From positions 1 through 37,303 of the forward strand of contig CAJXVM010000033.1 of assembly GCA_913061095.1 (NCBI GenBank): a DNA stretch of 37,303 bases. Direction: 5' to 3'. The DNA comes from an uncultured Ignavibacteria bacterium. GTDB lineage: Bacteria; Bacteroidota; Ignavibacteria; SZUA-365. Position 1 is the stretch's first letter. Every line of letters begins with the position of its first letter. This document shows, in pieces, positions 14,829 through 23,908 of the stretch. The translations under genes were made by a program, and so were the position numbers. Under the pieces are notes generated by a model. It did not search any database and had not been told where the DNA came from. It saw only the letters and a program-made list of their open reading frames with translations.

Positions 14829-16583
14829 ATGGACGCAAAATGGAGCATCAGGGCCCCCGGGGACCCTGCCAAGGTGCGTCGGCTGGTTGAGGAGATTCAT
14901 GTTCCTCAAATCATTGCTTCGATCCTGATCAATCGCGGTATCGAGGACTACGAATCCGCGAAGGCCTTCTTCCGCCCAGCGCTCGAACAGCTGCATAACC
15001 CCTTTCTCATGCATGACATGGACAAGGCAGTGCAGCGGATCGTCTCGGCAAAGGACCGCGGAGAGAAGATCCTCGTGTACGGCGATTATGACGTTGACGG
15101 CACAAACAGCGCCAGCCTCCTGTACCTCTTTCTCCGGCGAATCGGCTGCCAGGTGGAAGTGTATATCCCTGACCGCATGAGCGAGGGATACGGCATTTCC
15201 GAAGCGGGCATCGACTACGCGGAAAGCATTGGCACTACTCTGCTCATTTCCATCGACTGCGGGATCACGGCAGTCACGCAGGTGGAATACGCCAAGACAA
15301 AAAACATTGACGTGATCATCTGTGATCACCACGAGCCGGGCAACGAGATCCCCGACGCCCACGCGGTACTCGACCCGCTCAAACCCGGCGACCTCTATCC
15401 CTTCAAGTATCTCTCCGGGGCGGGAGTCGGCTTCAAACTCCTGCAGGGCCTCGGCGAATATTACACCATGCGGGAAGTCCCCTACGAATACCTCGACTTC
15501 GTGGCCATCGCCGCCGCTGCCGACATCGTGCCGATGGTGGGGGAAAATCGCATCCTGGTTCATTATGGCCTGAAAATCATCAACGAACACCCCCGCGCGG
15601 GGATCCGCGCTCTGATGGAGTCTTCGAACCTGCGCTACGGTGACCTCACGGCACAGCAGATCGTCTTCGTCATGGCACCACGCATCAATGCAGTCGGACG
15701 CCTTGGCGATGCGACGCGCGCGGTGGAACTGCTGACCTGTGACGAGGATACCCGGGCCCGCGAATGCGCCCTGATCCTGGAAGAGGAAAACCGCAACCGC
15801 CGCGTCATCGACGAGGAAACGTTCAACCAGGCTGCCATCGCCGCGGAAGATTTCCTCGGCGATGACGAGGAAAAACCGATCGTGCTGCACAACGGCGAGT
15901 GGCATCCGGGAGTCATCGGCATCGTGGCTTCGCGCCTTGTTGAGAAATTCTACCGTCCCACGGTTTTGCTCACCACCATTGACGGCGTGGCCAAGGGCTC
16001 GGCGCGAAGCATCATCAATTTCAACATCTACGAGGCCCTGCGCCGCTGTGAACATCTGCTGCTGCAGTTCGGCGGGCACAAGTATGCTGCCGGTCTCGCG
16101 CTCGAGATCGATCGCATCCCGGAATTCCGCGAGTGTTTCACTTCCGTTGCCGCCGAAATACTCGACGAGGACATGCTCACTCATGAGATCGTCGCCGATG
16201 CCAGCATTCGACTGCCGGATATCACCCCACGCTTCTTCCGTATTCTCAAGCAGTTCGCCCCCTTCGGTCCCGGCAACCTGCGTCCCGTTTTCTTCGCGCA
16301 CGACGTGGAGATCTTCGGAACGCCGCGCATCGTGGGCCGCGACCACCTCAAGCTCAAGGTGCGACAGGACGGCGTCGTATTCGATTGTATCGGCTTCAAC
16401 CTCGGCTCGCGTCTTCCGGATGTCAGCGATGACGGCGCGCACGCGGACATGCTGTTCACCATCGAGGAGAATTCCTGGAACGGCAACGTGTTCCCGCAGC
16501 TGAAGCTCAGGGATGTGCGTCCCGCGCATGAACAGCGCACCGCGGACGAAATTATGGCACAGATCAAAAGTTTTTCTGAATGA
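14829..16583 (+). CDS. recJ: Single-stranded-DNA-specific 5'-3' exonuclease RecJ
   Basis: The 584-residue protein is full length for RecJ. The DHH phosphoesterase motifs are intact: 'YGDYDVDG' (84-91), 'SIDCGI' (about 141-146) and the name motif 'CDHHEPG' with D166-H167-H168. These residues bind the Mn/Mg ions for catalysis. The DHHA1 domain has 'GGHKYAAGLAL' at about 414, and an OB-like C-terminal domain follows. RecJ resects 5' ends in RecF-pathway recombination, mismatch repair and base excision repair. The start has AAAGGA 8 bases upstream. It opens a run of repair genes with yebC, ruvC and ruvA on the same strand, separated by 30 bases or less. Confidence 0.97.
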   Translation: MDAKWSIRAPGDPAKVRRLVEEIHVPQIIASILINRGIEDYESAKAFFRPALEQLHNPFLMHDMDKAVQRIVSAKDRGEKILVYGDYDVDGTNSASLLYLFLRRIGCQVEVYIPDRMSEGYGISEAGIDYAESIGTTLLISIDCGITAVTQVEYAKTKNIDVIICDHHEPGNEIPDAHAVLDPLKPGDLYPFKYLSGAGVGFKLLQGLGEYYTMREVPYEYLDFVAIAAAADIVPMVGENRILVHYGLKIINEHPRAGIRALMESSNLRYGDLTAQQIVFVMAPRINAVGRLGDATRAVELLTCDEDTRARECALILEEENRNRRVIDEETFNQAAIAAEDFLGDDEEKPIVLHNGEWHPGVIGIVASRLVEKFYRPTVLLTTIDGVAKGSARSIINFNIYEALRRCEHLLLQFGGHKYAAGLALEIDRIPEFRECFTSVAAEILDEDMLTHEIVADASIRLPDITPRFFRILKQFAPFGPGNLRPVFFAHDVEIFGTPRIVGRDHLKLKVRQDGVVFDCIGFNLGSRLPDVSDDGAHADMLFTIEENSWNGNVFPQLKLRDVRPAHEQRTADEIMAQIKSFSE

Positions 16584-16613
16584 ATAACGCGTATCACAGT
16601 ACTGGAGGATGCC

Positions 16614-17357
16614 ATGTCAGGTCATTCTAAATGGGCGACGATCAAGCGCGCCAAGGGGGCGAAGGATGCCGCCCGCGGCAAGCTGTTCGGTCGCCTGATC
16701 AAGGAAATAACCATTGCCGCCCGCGACGGAGGCGGCGATCCCGAGGGAAATCCGCGCCTGCGCCTGGCGATTGACAGGGCCAAGGCCGCGAACATGCCCA
16801 ACGACAATATCAATCGAGCGATCAAGCGCGGTACGGGGGAAATCGAGGGAGTGCATTACGAGGAGATCAATTACGAGGGATACGGTCCGGGCGGCGTGGC
16901 TTTTCTGGTGGAGACGATTACCGACAACAAGAACCGTACCGTCGCGGAGATCCGGCACGTCTTCTCAAAGCACAACGGCAACCTGGCCGAGAACGGCAGC
17001 GTGTCGTGGAAATTCGATCGCAAGGGTGTCATCAGCATCCCGAAGAATTACGACGAGGAGGAGCTGATGCTCGTCGTCATTGAAGCCGGCGCGGAAGACA
17101 TGTCCGTCGAAGACGAGCATTTCGAGATCGTCACCGAGGCGACGGATTTCGAAACGGTCAAGAAGGCTCTCGAAGACAATGACATCGAGATCGGTGAAGC
17201 CGAAGTGCAGATGATCCCGCAGAATACGCTCAAGGTGGAGGGGAAGGATGCCGAAGGCGTGCTGCGTCTCTACGAGGCGCTCGAAGATCATGACGACGTG
17301 CAGAACGTGTACGCCGACTTCGATATCGACGCCGACGTCATGGAATCGATGCAGTAG
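16614..17357 (+). CDS. yebC: YebC/PmpR-family translation-related or regulatory protein
   Basis: The 247 residues are full length for the family. The start 'MSGHSKWATIKRAKGAKDAARGK' in conserved order, 'NMPNDNINRAIKRGTGE', 'YEGYGPGG' and 'DNKNRTVAEIRH' are hallmark blocks. The family was long annotated as DNA-binding transcriptional regulators, and more recent work links it to relief of ribosome stalling. GGAGG lies upstream of the ATG. The acidic C-terminal half is normal for the family. It lies directly upstream of ruvC with a 6-base gap, the classic yebC-ruvCA order seen in many bacteria. Confidence 0.97.
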   Translation: MSGHSKWATIKRAKGAKDAARGKLFGRLIKEITIAARDGGGDPEGNPRLRLAIDRAKAANMPNDNINRAIKRGTGEIEGVHYEEINYEGYGPGGVAFLVETITDNKNRTVAEIRHVFSKHNGNLAENGSVSWKFDRKGVISIPKNYDEEELMLVVIEAGAEDMSVEDEHFEIVTEATDFETVKKALEDNDIEIGEAEVQMIPQNTLKVEGKDAEGVLRLYEALEDHDDVQNVYADFDIDADVMESMQ

Positions 17358-17363
17358 GTAAAG

Positions 17364-17900
17364 ATGCTGATTCTGGGTGTGGATCCGGGCTCACTGGTGA
17401 CAGGCTACGGCGTTATCGAAACGCGGGGCAGCCGCTATCGCCGACTCGTATCGGGTGTCATCACCATGCGTCCGGCGGACGCCGTCTCGATTCGGCTGCG
17501 CAAGATCTATGATGGGTTGATCGAGGTCATCGATGCCTGGCACCCGGATGAATTCTGCGTGGAGACCGCCTTTTACGGCAAGAACATTCAGTCCACACTC
17601 AAACTCGGACAGGTGCGCGGCGTCGCCATTCTCGCCGCAGTGCATCGGCAGCTCGCCATCACCGAGTATTCCCCGCGAGAGGTCAAGCGTTCGGTCACCG
17701 GTTCGGGGGCCGCATCGAAGCAGCAGGTTGAATACATGGTCCGCACCATCCTGCATGTGGAAGAAGCGTTCCGCAAATCCGATGAGGCCGACGGCCTGGC
17801 GCTGGCCATCTGTCACGCCATGCAGATGTCGGCGCCGCGGAAGGGAACGCGCAGCTGGGAGCAGTTCATCAAGGCACATCCCGAACGGGTAAAGAAATGA
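17364..17900 (+). CDS. ruvC: Holliday junction endodeoxyribonuclease RuvC
   Basis: The 178-residue protein has the RNase-H-like resolvase fold with all four catalytic acids: D7 in 'GVDPGS', E67 in 'CVETAF', D140 and D143 in 'KSDEADGLA'. 'SRYRRLVSG' and 'YSPREVKRSVTGSG' are the usual conserved loops; the latter covers the DNA-contacting segment. RuvC cuts four-way junctions as a dimer after branch migration by RuvAB. The gene overlaps ruvA by 4 bases (ATGA), so the two are translationally coupled. Confidence 0.97.
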   Translation: MLILGVDPGSLVTGYGVIETRGSRYRRLVSGVITMRPADAVSIRLRKIYDGLIEVIDAWHPDEFCVETAFYGKNIQSTLKLGQVRGVAILAAVHRQLAITEYSPREVKRSVTGSGAASKQQVEYMVRTILHVEEAFRKSDEADGLALAICHAMQMSAPRKGTRSWEQFIKAHPERVKK

Positions 17901-18496
17901 TTGTATCCCTTCACGGCACTCTGTTGTCAAAAGAAGCAGTGTTCGCCGTCATCGATGTGAATGGGGTGGGCTACGGCGTGCACATCACGCTGTCCACCTT
18001 CGAAGCCCTGCCCGACGTGGGCGGGGAAGTCACGCTTCTGACGCATCTGCATGTGCGCGAGGACGCCATGCAGCTCTTCGGCTTCCGGCACGCGGCGGAG
18101 CGGCGCATGTTTCGCCAGCTGCAGGGAATCTCCGGCATCGGCGCGCGCATGGCGCTGAACATTCTCTCCGGTGTGGCGCCCGAGGAACTGCGTCGCCGCG
18201 TCACAACGGGAGATATTGCGGCCCTGACGCGCATCCCCGGCATCGGACGAAAAACCGCCGAGCGCATTGTCGTGGAGCTGCGCGACAGTTTTGCGCGCGA
18301 GGGCGGGACGGAAGAAAGCGCCGGCGGTGCGGCTTCCGGCGCGCGTGACGAGGCACTGATGGCCCTTCAAGCGCTCGGTTACCCTGGAAATGCCGCCGAA
18401 AAAGCCCTTGCTGCGGTCCAGCGCATGGGCGAAAACACTGATTTTCCGGCTTCAGAACTCATTAAAAAAGCGCTGCAACAGCTGAATTCCCGGTAA
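17897..18496 (+). CDS. ruvA: Holliday junction branch-migration subunit RuvA
   Basis: The 199 residues show the three RuvA domains. An N-terminal OB fold starts 'MIVSLHGTLLSKE'. Two helix-hairpin-helix motifs follow, 'GISGIGARMALNIL' (about 76-89) and 'IPGIGRKTAERIVVEL' (about 112-127). A flexible Gly/Ala/Glu linker leads to the C-terminal RuvB-binding three-helix domain 'DEALMALQALGY'. RuvA tetramers bind the junction and load the RuvB helicase. No ruvB lies in the window, so it must be encoded elsewhere. The gene ends the recJ-yebC-ruvC-ruvA run. Confidence 0.97.
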   Translation: MIVSLHGTLLSKEAVFAVIDVNGVGYGVHITLSTFEALPDVGGEVTLLTHLHVREDAMQLFGFRHAAERRMFRQLQGISGIGARMALNILSGVAPEELRRRVTTGDIAALTRIPGIGRKTAERIVVELRDSFAREGGTEESAGGAASGARDEALMALQALGYPGNAAEKALAAVQRMGENTDFPASELIKKALQQLNSR

Positions 18497-18537
18497 CTCG
18501 TTGTATAGCAATGGATTAAAATTTTTTATCTAAACCC

Positions 18538-18568
18538 TTGCTTTAACGAATCAGCTTATATATATTTG
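18538..18568 (+). promoter_or_regulatory. Strong Bacteroidota-type promoter with AT-rich upstream block
   Basis: TTG at 18538-18540 is exactly 20 bases before TATATTTG at 18561-18568, matching the TTG-N20-TAnnTTTG pattern. Directly upstream, 18513-18531 is almost pure A/T (ttaaaattttttat), like an UP element. The predicted start is near 18575. No open reading frame with a start codon follows on this strand, which suggests a non-coding product. Confidence 0.7.
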
Positions 18569-18574
18569 TAGCGC

Positions 18575-18641
18575 ATTCACTGTTTCCAAGAGCCAACTCT
18601 AGTCTTCCTCCCTCCTCAGCTTTAGTTGGCTCTTTTTTTTT
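18575..18641 (+). ncRNA. Candidate small RNA (~67 nt) with anti-Shine-Dalgarno loop
   Basis: A perfect promoter lies just upstream and a textbook terminator ends the unit: an 11-bp stem aagagccaact / agttggctctt (18588-18598 and 18624-18634) followed by an unbroken run of nine T's. Between them there is no coding frame. The 25-base loop contains TCCTCCCTCCTC (18606-18617), which holds CCTCCT, the anti-Shine-Dalgarno sequence, plus an overlapping second TCCTCC. The RNA could therefore pair with the ribosome site of mRNAs. The ends are inferred from the promoter and terminator. The alternative is a leader-type terminator behind ruvA, but ruvA ends before the promoter. Confidence 0.55.
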
Positions 18642-18736
18642 GTCCAATCCCAAAAATTGAACCTGATTGATCGCCACGCGCCGTACGCTGTGGGCTATGA
18701 TGTTTTGGAGGACGGATTCCCTGCCGTTCGGTCCCT

Positions 18737-18748
18737 TTCACATGTGAA
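18737..18748. promoter_or_regulatory. 12-bp palindrome TTCACATGTGAA
   Basis: A perfect 12-base palindrome lies in the gap between the candidate small RNA and glnB, about 90 bases beyond the 3' end of glnB. It is the only recognisable element between 18642 and 18829. No function can be assigned; it may be chance. Confidence 0.2.
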
Positions 18749-18829
18749 CGATTGATATCGACCATCCAGTGAGCTTCAACGCAATGGACAGGGGCAGGTA
18801 ATCCGTCATTGCGTACTGCTTTCTGCTCC

Positions 18830-19192
<363 letters not shown>

Positions 19193-19203
19193 TCATGTCC
19201 GCT

Positions 19204-19233
19204 GAAATTACCGCTGCCCTGATGAAAATGCAA
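19204..19233 (-). promoter_or_regulatory. Candidate glnB promoter
   Basis: Read on the minus strand, TTG (19233-19231) is followed after 20 bases by TAATTTC (19210-19204), one mismatch from TAnnTTTG within the bases compared. The spacing equals that of the clearer promoters in this window. It would give a leader of about 25-30 bases before the glnB start. Confidence 0.4.
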
Positions 19234-19310
19234 TCTTTGTTCTTGTCGCGCAGTTTCGTAACATCGGAAAGCATCTCACGAGTCACAATCCATCTTTCCG
19301 CCTAAAGCCT

Positions 19311-20003
19311 GTGTACCCTGCCGTATTCCATCTTCAGCGTCCTGAATCGCTGTCGCGTCTGCGTCTGATACTGCGACCCGTGCTTGTTCTCCCGATCCTG
19401 ATATGGGCGCTGCCATATTCGCTCTTCGCGGGCTTTCTGCATGTGCTCGCCTGGTGGTCGATCCTGTTCTCCGGCCGGCATCCCCAGCTGCTGTGGGATC
19501 TGCTGGAAGGATACTTCCGCTTCATTGTGAAAATCCATGCGTACATGATGTGCCTGACGGACGCGTACCCGCCGTTCAGCGGGGGAGCTGACGCCCCGTC
19601 TCCGGTTCGCATTCACATCATGTACCCGGGCCGGCTCTCGCGCAGCACAACGGTCTTTCGCCCGCTGATTCTTTTTCCGCATTATTTCTACTGCATCGGG
19701 TACTCGACCATGTATGCCGCCGTGCATTTCCTGCATTTCTGGACCATCCTCTTTCTCGGCCGCATGGCCGCGTGGCAGCGAACGCAGACCGAACGATACT
19801 ATACATACATGTCGCGTCTCGCCGCATATGGCATGCTGCTCGTTGACGAATATCCGCCCTTCAACGGTGCGCAGCCGCGTGCGGCAGAGAGGGTGTTCTC
19901 CGCAACCGGGGATTCGTCGATCGTGAATGCAGGCGCGCACCCTGCGTCGGAGCACGACGCGTCGCACCATGCCGACAATAACGCTGTACCAGTGAAAAAG
20001 TGA
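19311..20003 (+). CDS. Tandem DUF4389 membrane protein
   Basis: The 230 residues hold two copies of the same ~90-residue unit (about 1-92 and 100-186). Each has an R-P motif ('LRPVLVLP', 'FRPLILFPHYF'), a hydrophobic hairpin ('WWSILFSGRHP', 'FWTILFLGRMA') and a closing 'AYPPFSG' or 'EYPPFNG'. This matches the DUF4389 family of small bacterial membrane proteins, whose function is unknown. The short C-terminal tail is polar with a His/Asp cluster. The start is a GTG without an obvious ribosome site, so the N-terminus is less sure. It lies between the divergent glnB and the nuo operon promoter and looks monocistronic. Confidence 0.75.
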   Translation: MYPAVFHLQRPESLSRLRLILRPVLVLPILIWALPYSLFAGFLHVLAWWSILFSGRHPQLLWDLLEGYFRFIVKIHAYMMCLTDAYPPFSGGADAPSPVRIHIMYPGRLSRSTTVFRPLILFPHYFYCIGYSTMYAAVHFLHFWTILFLGRMAAWQRTQTERYYTYMSRLAAYGMLLVDEYPPFNGAQPRAAERVFSATGDSSIVNAGAHPASEHDASHHADNNAVPVKK

Positions 20004-20034
20004 ATACGGGAATGAGATTGTTTTATCGGGATCG

Positions 20035-20065
20035 TTGGACATCTCGGCATTTTTTTTTAGGTTTC
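20035..20065 (+). promoter_or_regulatory. Candidate promoter of the nuo operon
   Basis: TTG at 20035-20037 is 20 bases before TAGGTTTC at 20058-20065, which differs from TAnnTTTG only in the last base. The spacer includes a run of eight T's. The predicted start is near 20072, giving a leader of about 33 bases before nuoA. Confidence 0.45.
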
Positions 20066-20104
20066 TCACGCTTGCTTGTCTTTAGCAACTACTGATATTG
20101 ACAA

Positions 20105-20581
20105 ATGCTGACAGAATTTGGCAAGGCGCTCATCTTCATCATCCTCGGACTCGTTTTTGTCGCCATGGGATTGCTGGTTGCGAAGCTTCTGCGGCCGAAG
20201 AATCCCACGACGGAAAAGCTGCTTCCCTATGAGTGCGGGGAGGATCCGATCGGTCCGCAATGGATGAAGTTCAACATCCGTTTCTATGTCGTCGCCCTCA
20301 TTTTTATTCTCTTCGATGTCGAGCTTGTTGTGCTCTTTCCCTGGGCGGTTGTCTTCCAGAAGCTGGGAATGTTCGCATACGCTGCCGGCGCGCTGTTCAT
20401 TCTGATTCTCTTCCTCGCGGATTTCTACCTGTGGGCGAAAGGCGATCTCGAATGGATACGGCCGCAGCAGCGCATCCCGCGTCTGGATGCCATCGTGGAT
20501 CGCGCCGTTCCGAGGAAGCCTTCTGGCGCGGCCGAACAGCCACCGCCGGCCGCAGCGAGTGCAGCAACGCAGACTGACTGA
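20105..20581 (+). CDS. nuoA: NADH-quinone oxidoreductase (complex I) subunit A
   Basis: The protein spans residues 1-~120 as a standard NuoA: three membrane helices and the conserved loop '[14 protein letters not shown]', whose Cys sits near the quinone site. '[15 protein letters not shown]' ends the conserved part. An extra ~38-residue polar, Ala/Pro-rich tail follows, which most NuoA proteins lack. NuoA is part of the membrane arm at the junction with the peripheral arm. It is the first gene of an operon nuoABCDHIJK-L-M-N; the next gene starts 17 bases later. Confidence 0.96.
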   Translation: MLTEFGKALIFIILGLVFVAMGLLVAKLLRPKNPTTEKLLPYECGEDPIGPQWMKFNIRFYVVALIFILFDVELVVLFPWAVVFQKLGMFAYAAGALFILILFLADFYLWAKGDLEWIRPQQRIPRLDAIVDRAVPRKPSGAAEQPPPAAASAATQTD

Positions 20582-20598
20582 GTTCGAAAGGAGTGTAC

Positions 20599-21099
20599 AT
20601 GGGTCTTCTCGATAAGCAGTTCGACGACGGCAACATTGTCCTGACATCGGTGGAAGGTGTTCTGAACTGGGCGCGCCTGTGTTCGCTCTGGCAGATGTCC
20701 TTCGGCCTGGCCTGCTGTGCCATCGAAATGATGGCGGCGAGCGCGTCGCACAACGACATCATGCGCTTCGGCGTGCTGCCGCGGCCGAGTCCCCGCCAGT
20801 GCGATGTCATGATCGTTGCCGGTACCGTCACACTGAAAATGGCTACGCGCGTCAAGCGCCTGTACGAACAGATGGCGGAGCCGCGTTATGTGGTATCCAT
20901 GGGCAGCTGTTCCAACTGCGGCGGCCCGTACTGGGAGCACGGCTATCATGTGCTCAAGGGCGTCGATCGGGTCGTGCCTGTCGACGTCTACGTTCCGGGG
21001 TGTCCGCCGCGTCCCGAGGCACTGCTCGAAGGGTGGATGCGCCTGCAGGAAAAGGTGCGCGACTTCTCGCTGGTAAAAAAGAACAACGGGACCGCATGA
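20599..21099 (+). CDS. nuoB: Complex I subunit B (N2 iron-sulfur cluster)
   Basis: The 166-residue protein carries the four ligands of cluster N2: C39-C40 in '[10 protein letters not shown]', C104 in 'MGSCSNCGG' and C135 in '[14 protein letters not shown]'. N2 donates electrons to quinone. I chose the ATG at 20599 because GAAAGGAG ends 5 bases upstream; a GTG two codons earlier overlaps that site. The 3' end overlaps nuoC by 4 bases. Confidence 0.97.
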   Translation: MGLLDKQFDDGNIVLTSVEGVLNWARLCSLWQMSFGLACCAIEMMAASASHNDIMRFGVLPRPSPRQCDVMIVAGTVTLKMATRVKRLYEQMAEPRYVVSMGSCSNCGGPYWEHGYHVLKGVDRVVPVDVYVPGCPPRPEALLEGWMRLQEKVRDFSLVKKNNGTA

Positions 21100-21572
21100 T
21101 CATGGAACACAAGGAAATCTTCGATCATCTGACGGCGCTTTTTCCCGAGACCGGATTGGAGTTCGACGAGGACGTGCCCTGCATTGTCGTTCCGCCCGCG
21201 GCGATCCGCGATGTATCCCTGCAGGTGCGTGACGATGAGATGCTGCAGTTCGATTTCCTGATGTGTCTCAGCGGTGTGGACAACGCCGACGGCACGCTTG
21301 GCGTCGTGTATCATCTGCATTCTGTTCCCCTCGGACACAAGCTGACACTCAAGGTCATCGTCCCCGCCGATAACCCGCATCTGCAGTCCGTCGAGCGCGT
21401 CTGGCGCACGGCCGACTGGCATGAGCGCGAGGCATACGACCTCGTCGGCATGGTGTTCGACGGACACCGGGATCTGCGGCGCATTCTCAATCCCTATGAC
21501 TGGGAAGGACATCCGCTGCGCAAGGACTATGAAGTCCCCGAGTTCTACAACGGCATGAAAGTACCCTACTGA
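21096..21572 (+). CDS. nuoC: Complex I subunit C (30-kDa type)
   Basis: The 158-residue protein contains the conserved '[12 protein letters not shown]' and '[19 protein letters not shown]' blocks, the signature of the 30-kDa subunit. It is separate from NuoD, unlike the fused NuoCD of enterobacteria. The ATG at 21096 overlaps the nuoB stop (ATGA); a second in-frame ATG two codons later is an alternative. Its role is structural, in the connecting module next to NuoB and NuoD. Confidence 0.96.
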   Translation: MIMEHKEIFDHLTALFPETGLEFDEDVPCIVVPPAAIRDVSLQVRDDEMLQFDFLMCLSGVDNADGTLGVVYHLHSVPLGHKLTLKVIVPADNPHLQSVERVWRTADWHEREAYDLVGMVFDGHRDLRRILNPYDWEGHPLRKDYEVPEFYNGMKVPY

Positions 21573-21588
21573 TGAGGATCACCCTCTT

Positions 21589-22746
21589 ATGAGCGAAACA
21601 CTCGAAGCCCTGCAGGAAGATATCGCGGCGGGCCGGCTGCAAACCGACGAGCTGGTGCTCAACATGGGTCCCCAGCATCCGTCAACGCACGGCGTGCTGC
21701 GGCTCGAGCTTGTGCTCGACGGCGAGGCCGTCGTCAAGGTCATCCCGCATCTCGGATACCTGCACCGCTGTTTCGAAAAGCACGCCGAGGCCATGACCTA
21801 TCCGCAGGTCATTCCGTACACCGACCGCATGGACTATCTCGCCGCGATGAACAACAATCACGGCTACGCGCTTGCGGTCGAGCGCTTGATGGGTATCGAA
21901 GTGCCCGAGCGGGTCGAGTACATCCGCATCATCATGGCGGAATTGCAGCGCATCGCCTCCCACCTGGTTGCGATCGGCACCTTCGGCATGGACATCGGCG
22001 CCTTTACGCCTTTCCTGTACTGCTTCCGCGACCGCGAATACATCCTCGACATCTTCGAGCGCACCTGCGGCGCGCGCCTGCTGTATAACTACATGTGGGT
22101 GGGCGGGCTCTCGCATGACGTGCATGACGGTTTCGAAAAGGATGTGGCGGAATTCATCAGGAAATTCCGTCCGACGATCAAGGAGGTGAATGACCTCCTG
22201 AACTACAACAAGATTTTCATCGAGCGCACGGCAAACGTCGGCGTCCTGCCTCCCGACGTCGCGATCAGCTACGGCTGTTCGGGACCGATGCTGCGCGGCT
22301 CCGGTGTGGATTTCGACCTCCGCCGCGACGATCCCTACTCGATCTACGACCGTTTCGACTGGGAGGTCTGTGTCGGGAAGGGTGACGCCGGCACCGTGGG
22401 CGACTGCTGGGACCGGCACATGGTGCGTGTCTGGGAAATGGAACAGAGCTGCAACATCATCGAGCAGGCGCTCGAGAGTTTCCCGGAAGGCGACATCACC
22501 GAAGCCATTCCCAAGCGCATACGTCCGCCGAAAGGCGAGATCTATACGCGTGTCGAAAACCCGCGCGGGGAGCTTGGCTATTACGTCATTTCCGACGGCA
22601 GTCAGAATCCCTTCCGCGTGAAAGCCCGCGGTCCGAGTTTCGTCAATCTCAGTGTGATCGATGAAATCTCGCGCGGCCATCTCATCGCCGACATCGTTGC
22701 CATTCTTGGCAGCGTCGATATCGTGCTCGGCGAAGTCGACCGGTAA
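21589..22746 (+). CDS. nuoD: Complex I subunit D (49-kDa type, quinone site)
   Basis: The 385 residues match NuoD from the '[15 protein letters not shown]' N-terminal block, which holds a conserved quinone-site His, to the 'VLGEVDR' C-terminus. The usual 'HRGxEK' motif is 'HRCFEK' here, with Cys for Gly. '[10 protein letters not shown]' and '[12 protein letters not shown]' are also conserved. NuoD forms the quinone-binding pocket with NuoB and descends from the large subunit of NiFe hydrogenases, without the metal cysteines. A 16-base gap separates it from nuoC. Confidence 0.97.
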   Translation: MSETLEALQEDIAAGRLQTDELVLNMGPQHPSTHGVLRLELVLDGEAVVKVIPHLGYLHRCFEKHAEAMTYPQVIPYTDRMDYLAAMNNNHGYALAVERLMGIEVPERVEYIRIIMAELQRIASHLVAIGTFGMDIGAFTPFLYCFRDREYILDIFERTCGARLLYNYMWVGGLSHDVHDGFEKDVAEFIRKFRPTIKEVNDLLNYNKIFIERTANVGVLPPDVAISYGCSGPMLRGSGVDFDLRRDDPYSIYDRFDWEVCVGKGDAGTVGDCWDRHMVRVWEMEQSCNIIEQALESFPEGDITEAIPKRIRPPKGEIYTRVENPRGELGYYVISDGSQNPFRVKARGPSFVNLSVIDEISRGHLIADIVAILGSVDIVLGEVDR

Positions 22747-22773
22747 TTCAGCAACCACTCCATACGGACGTTC

Positions 22774-23886
22774 ATGGAATCCTTGCTCCAATCCCTGCTC
22801 GGCGACAATCTCCTCACTCTCGTTCTTTACTGCGCACTGCCGCTGGTTTTCCTGCTGCTGTACGCGCTGCTCGCCATCCTGGGCGAAGTGAAAATCTCGG
22901 CGTTCATGCAGGATCGACTCGGTCCGATGCGCACCGGTCCCTGGGGCATCATTCAGCCTCTCGCCGATGTGCTCAAGCTGCTGCAGAAGGAGGATGTCAC
23001 CCCGGCGCGCGCCGACAAATTCCTCTTCAACCTGGCACCGTATCTCTCGTTCATGGCGGCATACGCGGCCTTCGCGGTCATTCCGTTCAGCAGTCAGTAC
23101 GTCGGGGCAGACCTGAACCTCGGCGCCTTTTATTTCCTCGCCATCGGTTCGCTGAATGTCGCTGCCATCATGATGGCGGGCTGGGCCTCGCACAACAAGT
23201 ATAGTCTCTACGGCGCCATGCGTTCGGTGGCACAGATCGTCTCCTACGAAGTACCGGCAGCAATGATGCTCGTCATCGTCGTGCTCTTCGTCGGCAGCCT
23301 GAACCTGCAGGACATCATCACCGCGCAGTCCGGTCCCTTCTGGAACTGGATGGTCTTCGGCGGACCGAAGGCCGACGTTCAGCTGGCCAGCGGGGAAGTA
23401 CTTGGCGCGTCGTGGACCAATCTGGTATTCCTCCCGCTCTTTCTCGGCGCGTTCCTGATGTACTACATCACCGCGCTGGCCGAGACGAATCGCACTCCGT
23501 TCGACATCCCCGAAGCGGAGTCGGAACTGGTGTCGGGATATCACACCGAGTACAGCGGCATGAAATTCGCGATGTTTTTCATGTCGGAATACGCCAACAT
23601 GTTCCTGGTCTCCGCGGTGACGGCGATCCTGTTTTTCGGAGGATGGAACAGTCCGTTCGGCGTGTACCTCGGTGATATCTGGGATGCGCAGTGGCTGGTC
23701 GGTCTCGAGCAGTTCGGCTGGCTCGCGTTCAAGGGACTGTTTTTCGTGTTCGTCATCATCTGGCTGCGGTGGACGCTGCCGCGTCTGCGCGTCGATCAGC
23801 TGATGTACATGTGCTGGAAAGTGCTGATCCCGTTTTCCTTCGGGATTGCGCTGATCGTCGGTTTCCTCGTCGTGGTGCTCAAGTAA
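22774..23886 (+). CDS. nuoH: Complex I subunit H
   Basis: The 370-residue integral membrane protein has about eight or nine helices. It includes 'KISAFMQDRLGPMRTGPWGIIQPLADVLKLL' in conserved pieces, 'ETNRTPFDIPEAESELVSGYHTEYS' and the C-terminal 'RWTLPRLRVDQLM'. These loops line the quinone entry channel and carry the acidic residues that link quinone chemistry to proton movement. The order nuoD-nuoH, with no nuoE, nuoF or nuoG between them, shows that the NADH-binding module is absent from this operon. Confidence 0.97.
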   Translation: MESLLQSLLGDNLLTLVLYCALPLVFLLLYALLAILGEVKISAFMQDRLGPMRTGPWGIIQPLADVLKLLQKEDVTPARADKFLFNLAPYLSFMAAYAAFAVIPFSSQYVGADLNLGAFYFLAIGSLNVAAIMMAGWASHNKYSLYGAMRSVAQIVSYEVPAAMMLVIVVLFVGSLNLQDIITAQSGPFWNWMVFGGPKADVQLASGEVLGASWTNLVFLPLFLGAFLMYYITALAETNRTPFDIPEAESELVSGYHTEYSGMKFAMFFMSEYANMFLVSAVTAILFFGGWNSPFGVYLGDIWDAQWLVGLEQFGWLAFKGLFFVFVIIWLRWTLPRLRVDQLMYMCWKVLIPFSFGIALIVGFLVVVLK

Positions 23887-23908
23887 CTCGAGAAAGAAAG
23901 ACGTTGAT

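Noticed and set aside
14823-16529. 568-codon open frame antisense to recJ
   Set aside because: RecJ on the plus strand has all catalytic motifs; the antisense product shows no recognisable domain and mirrors the codon usage of recJ.
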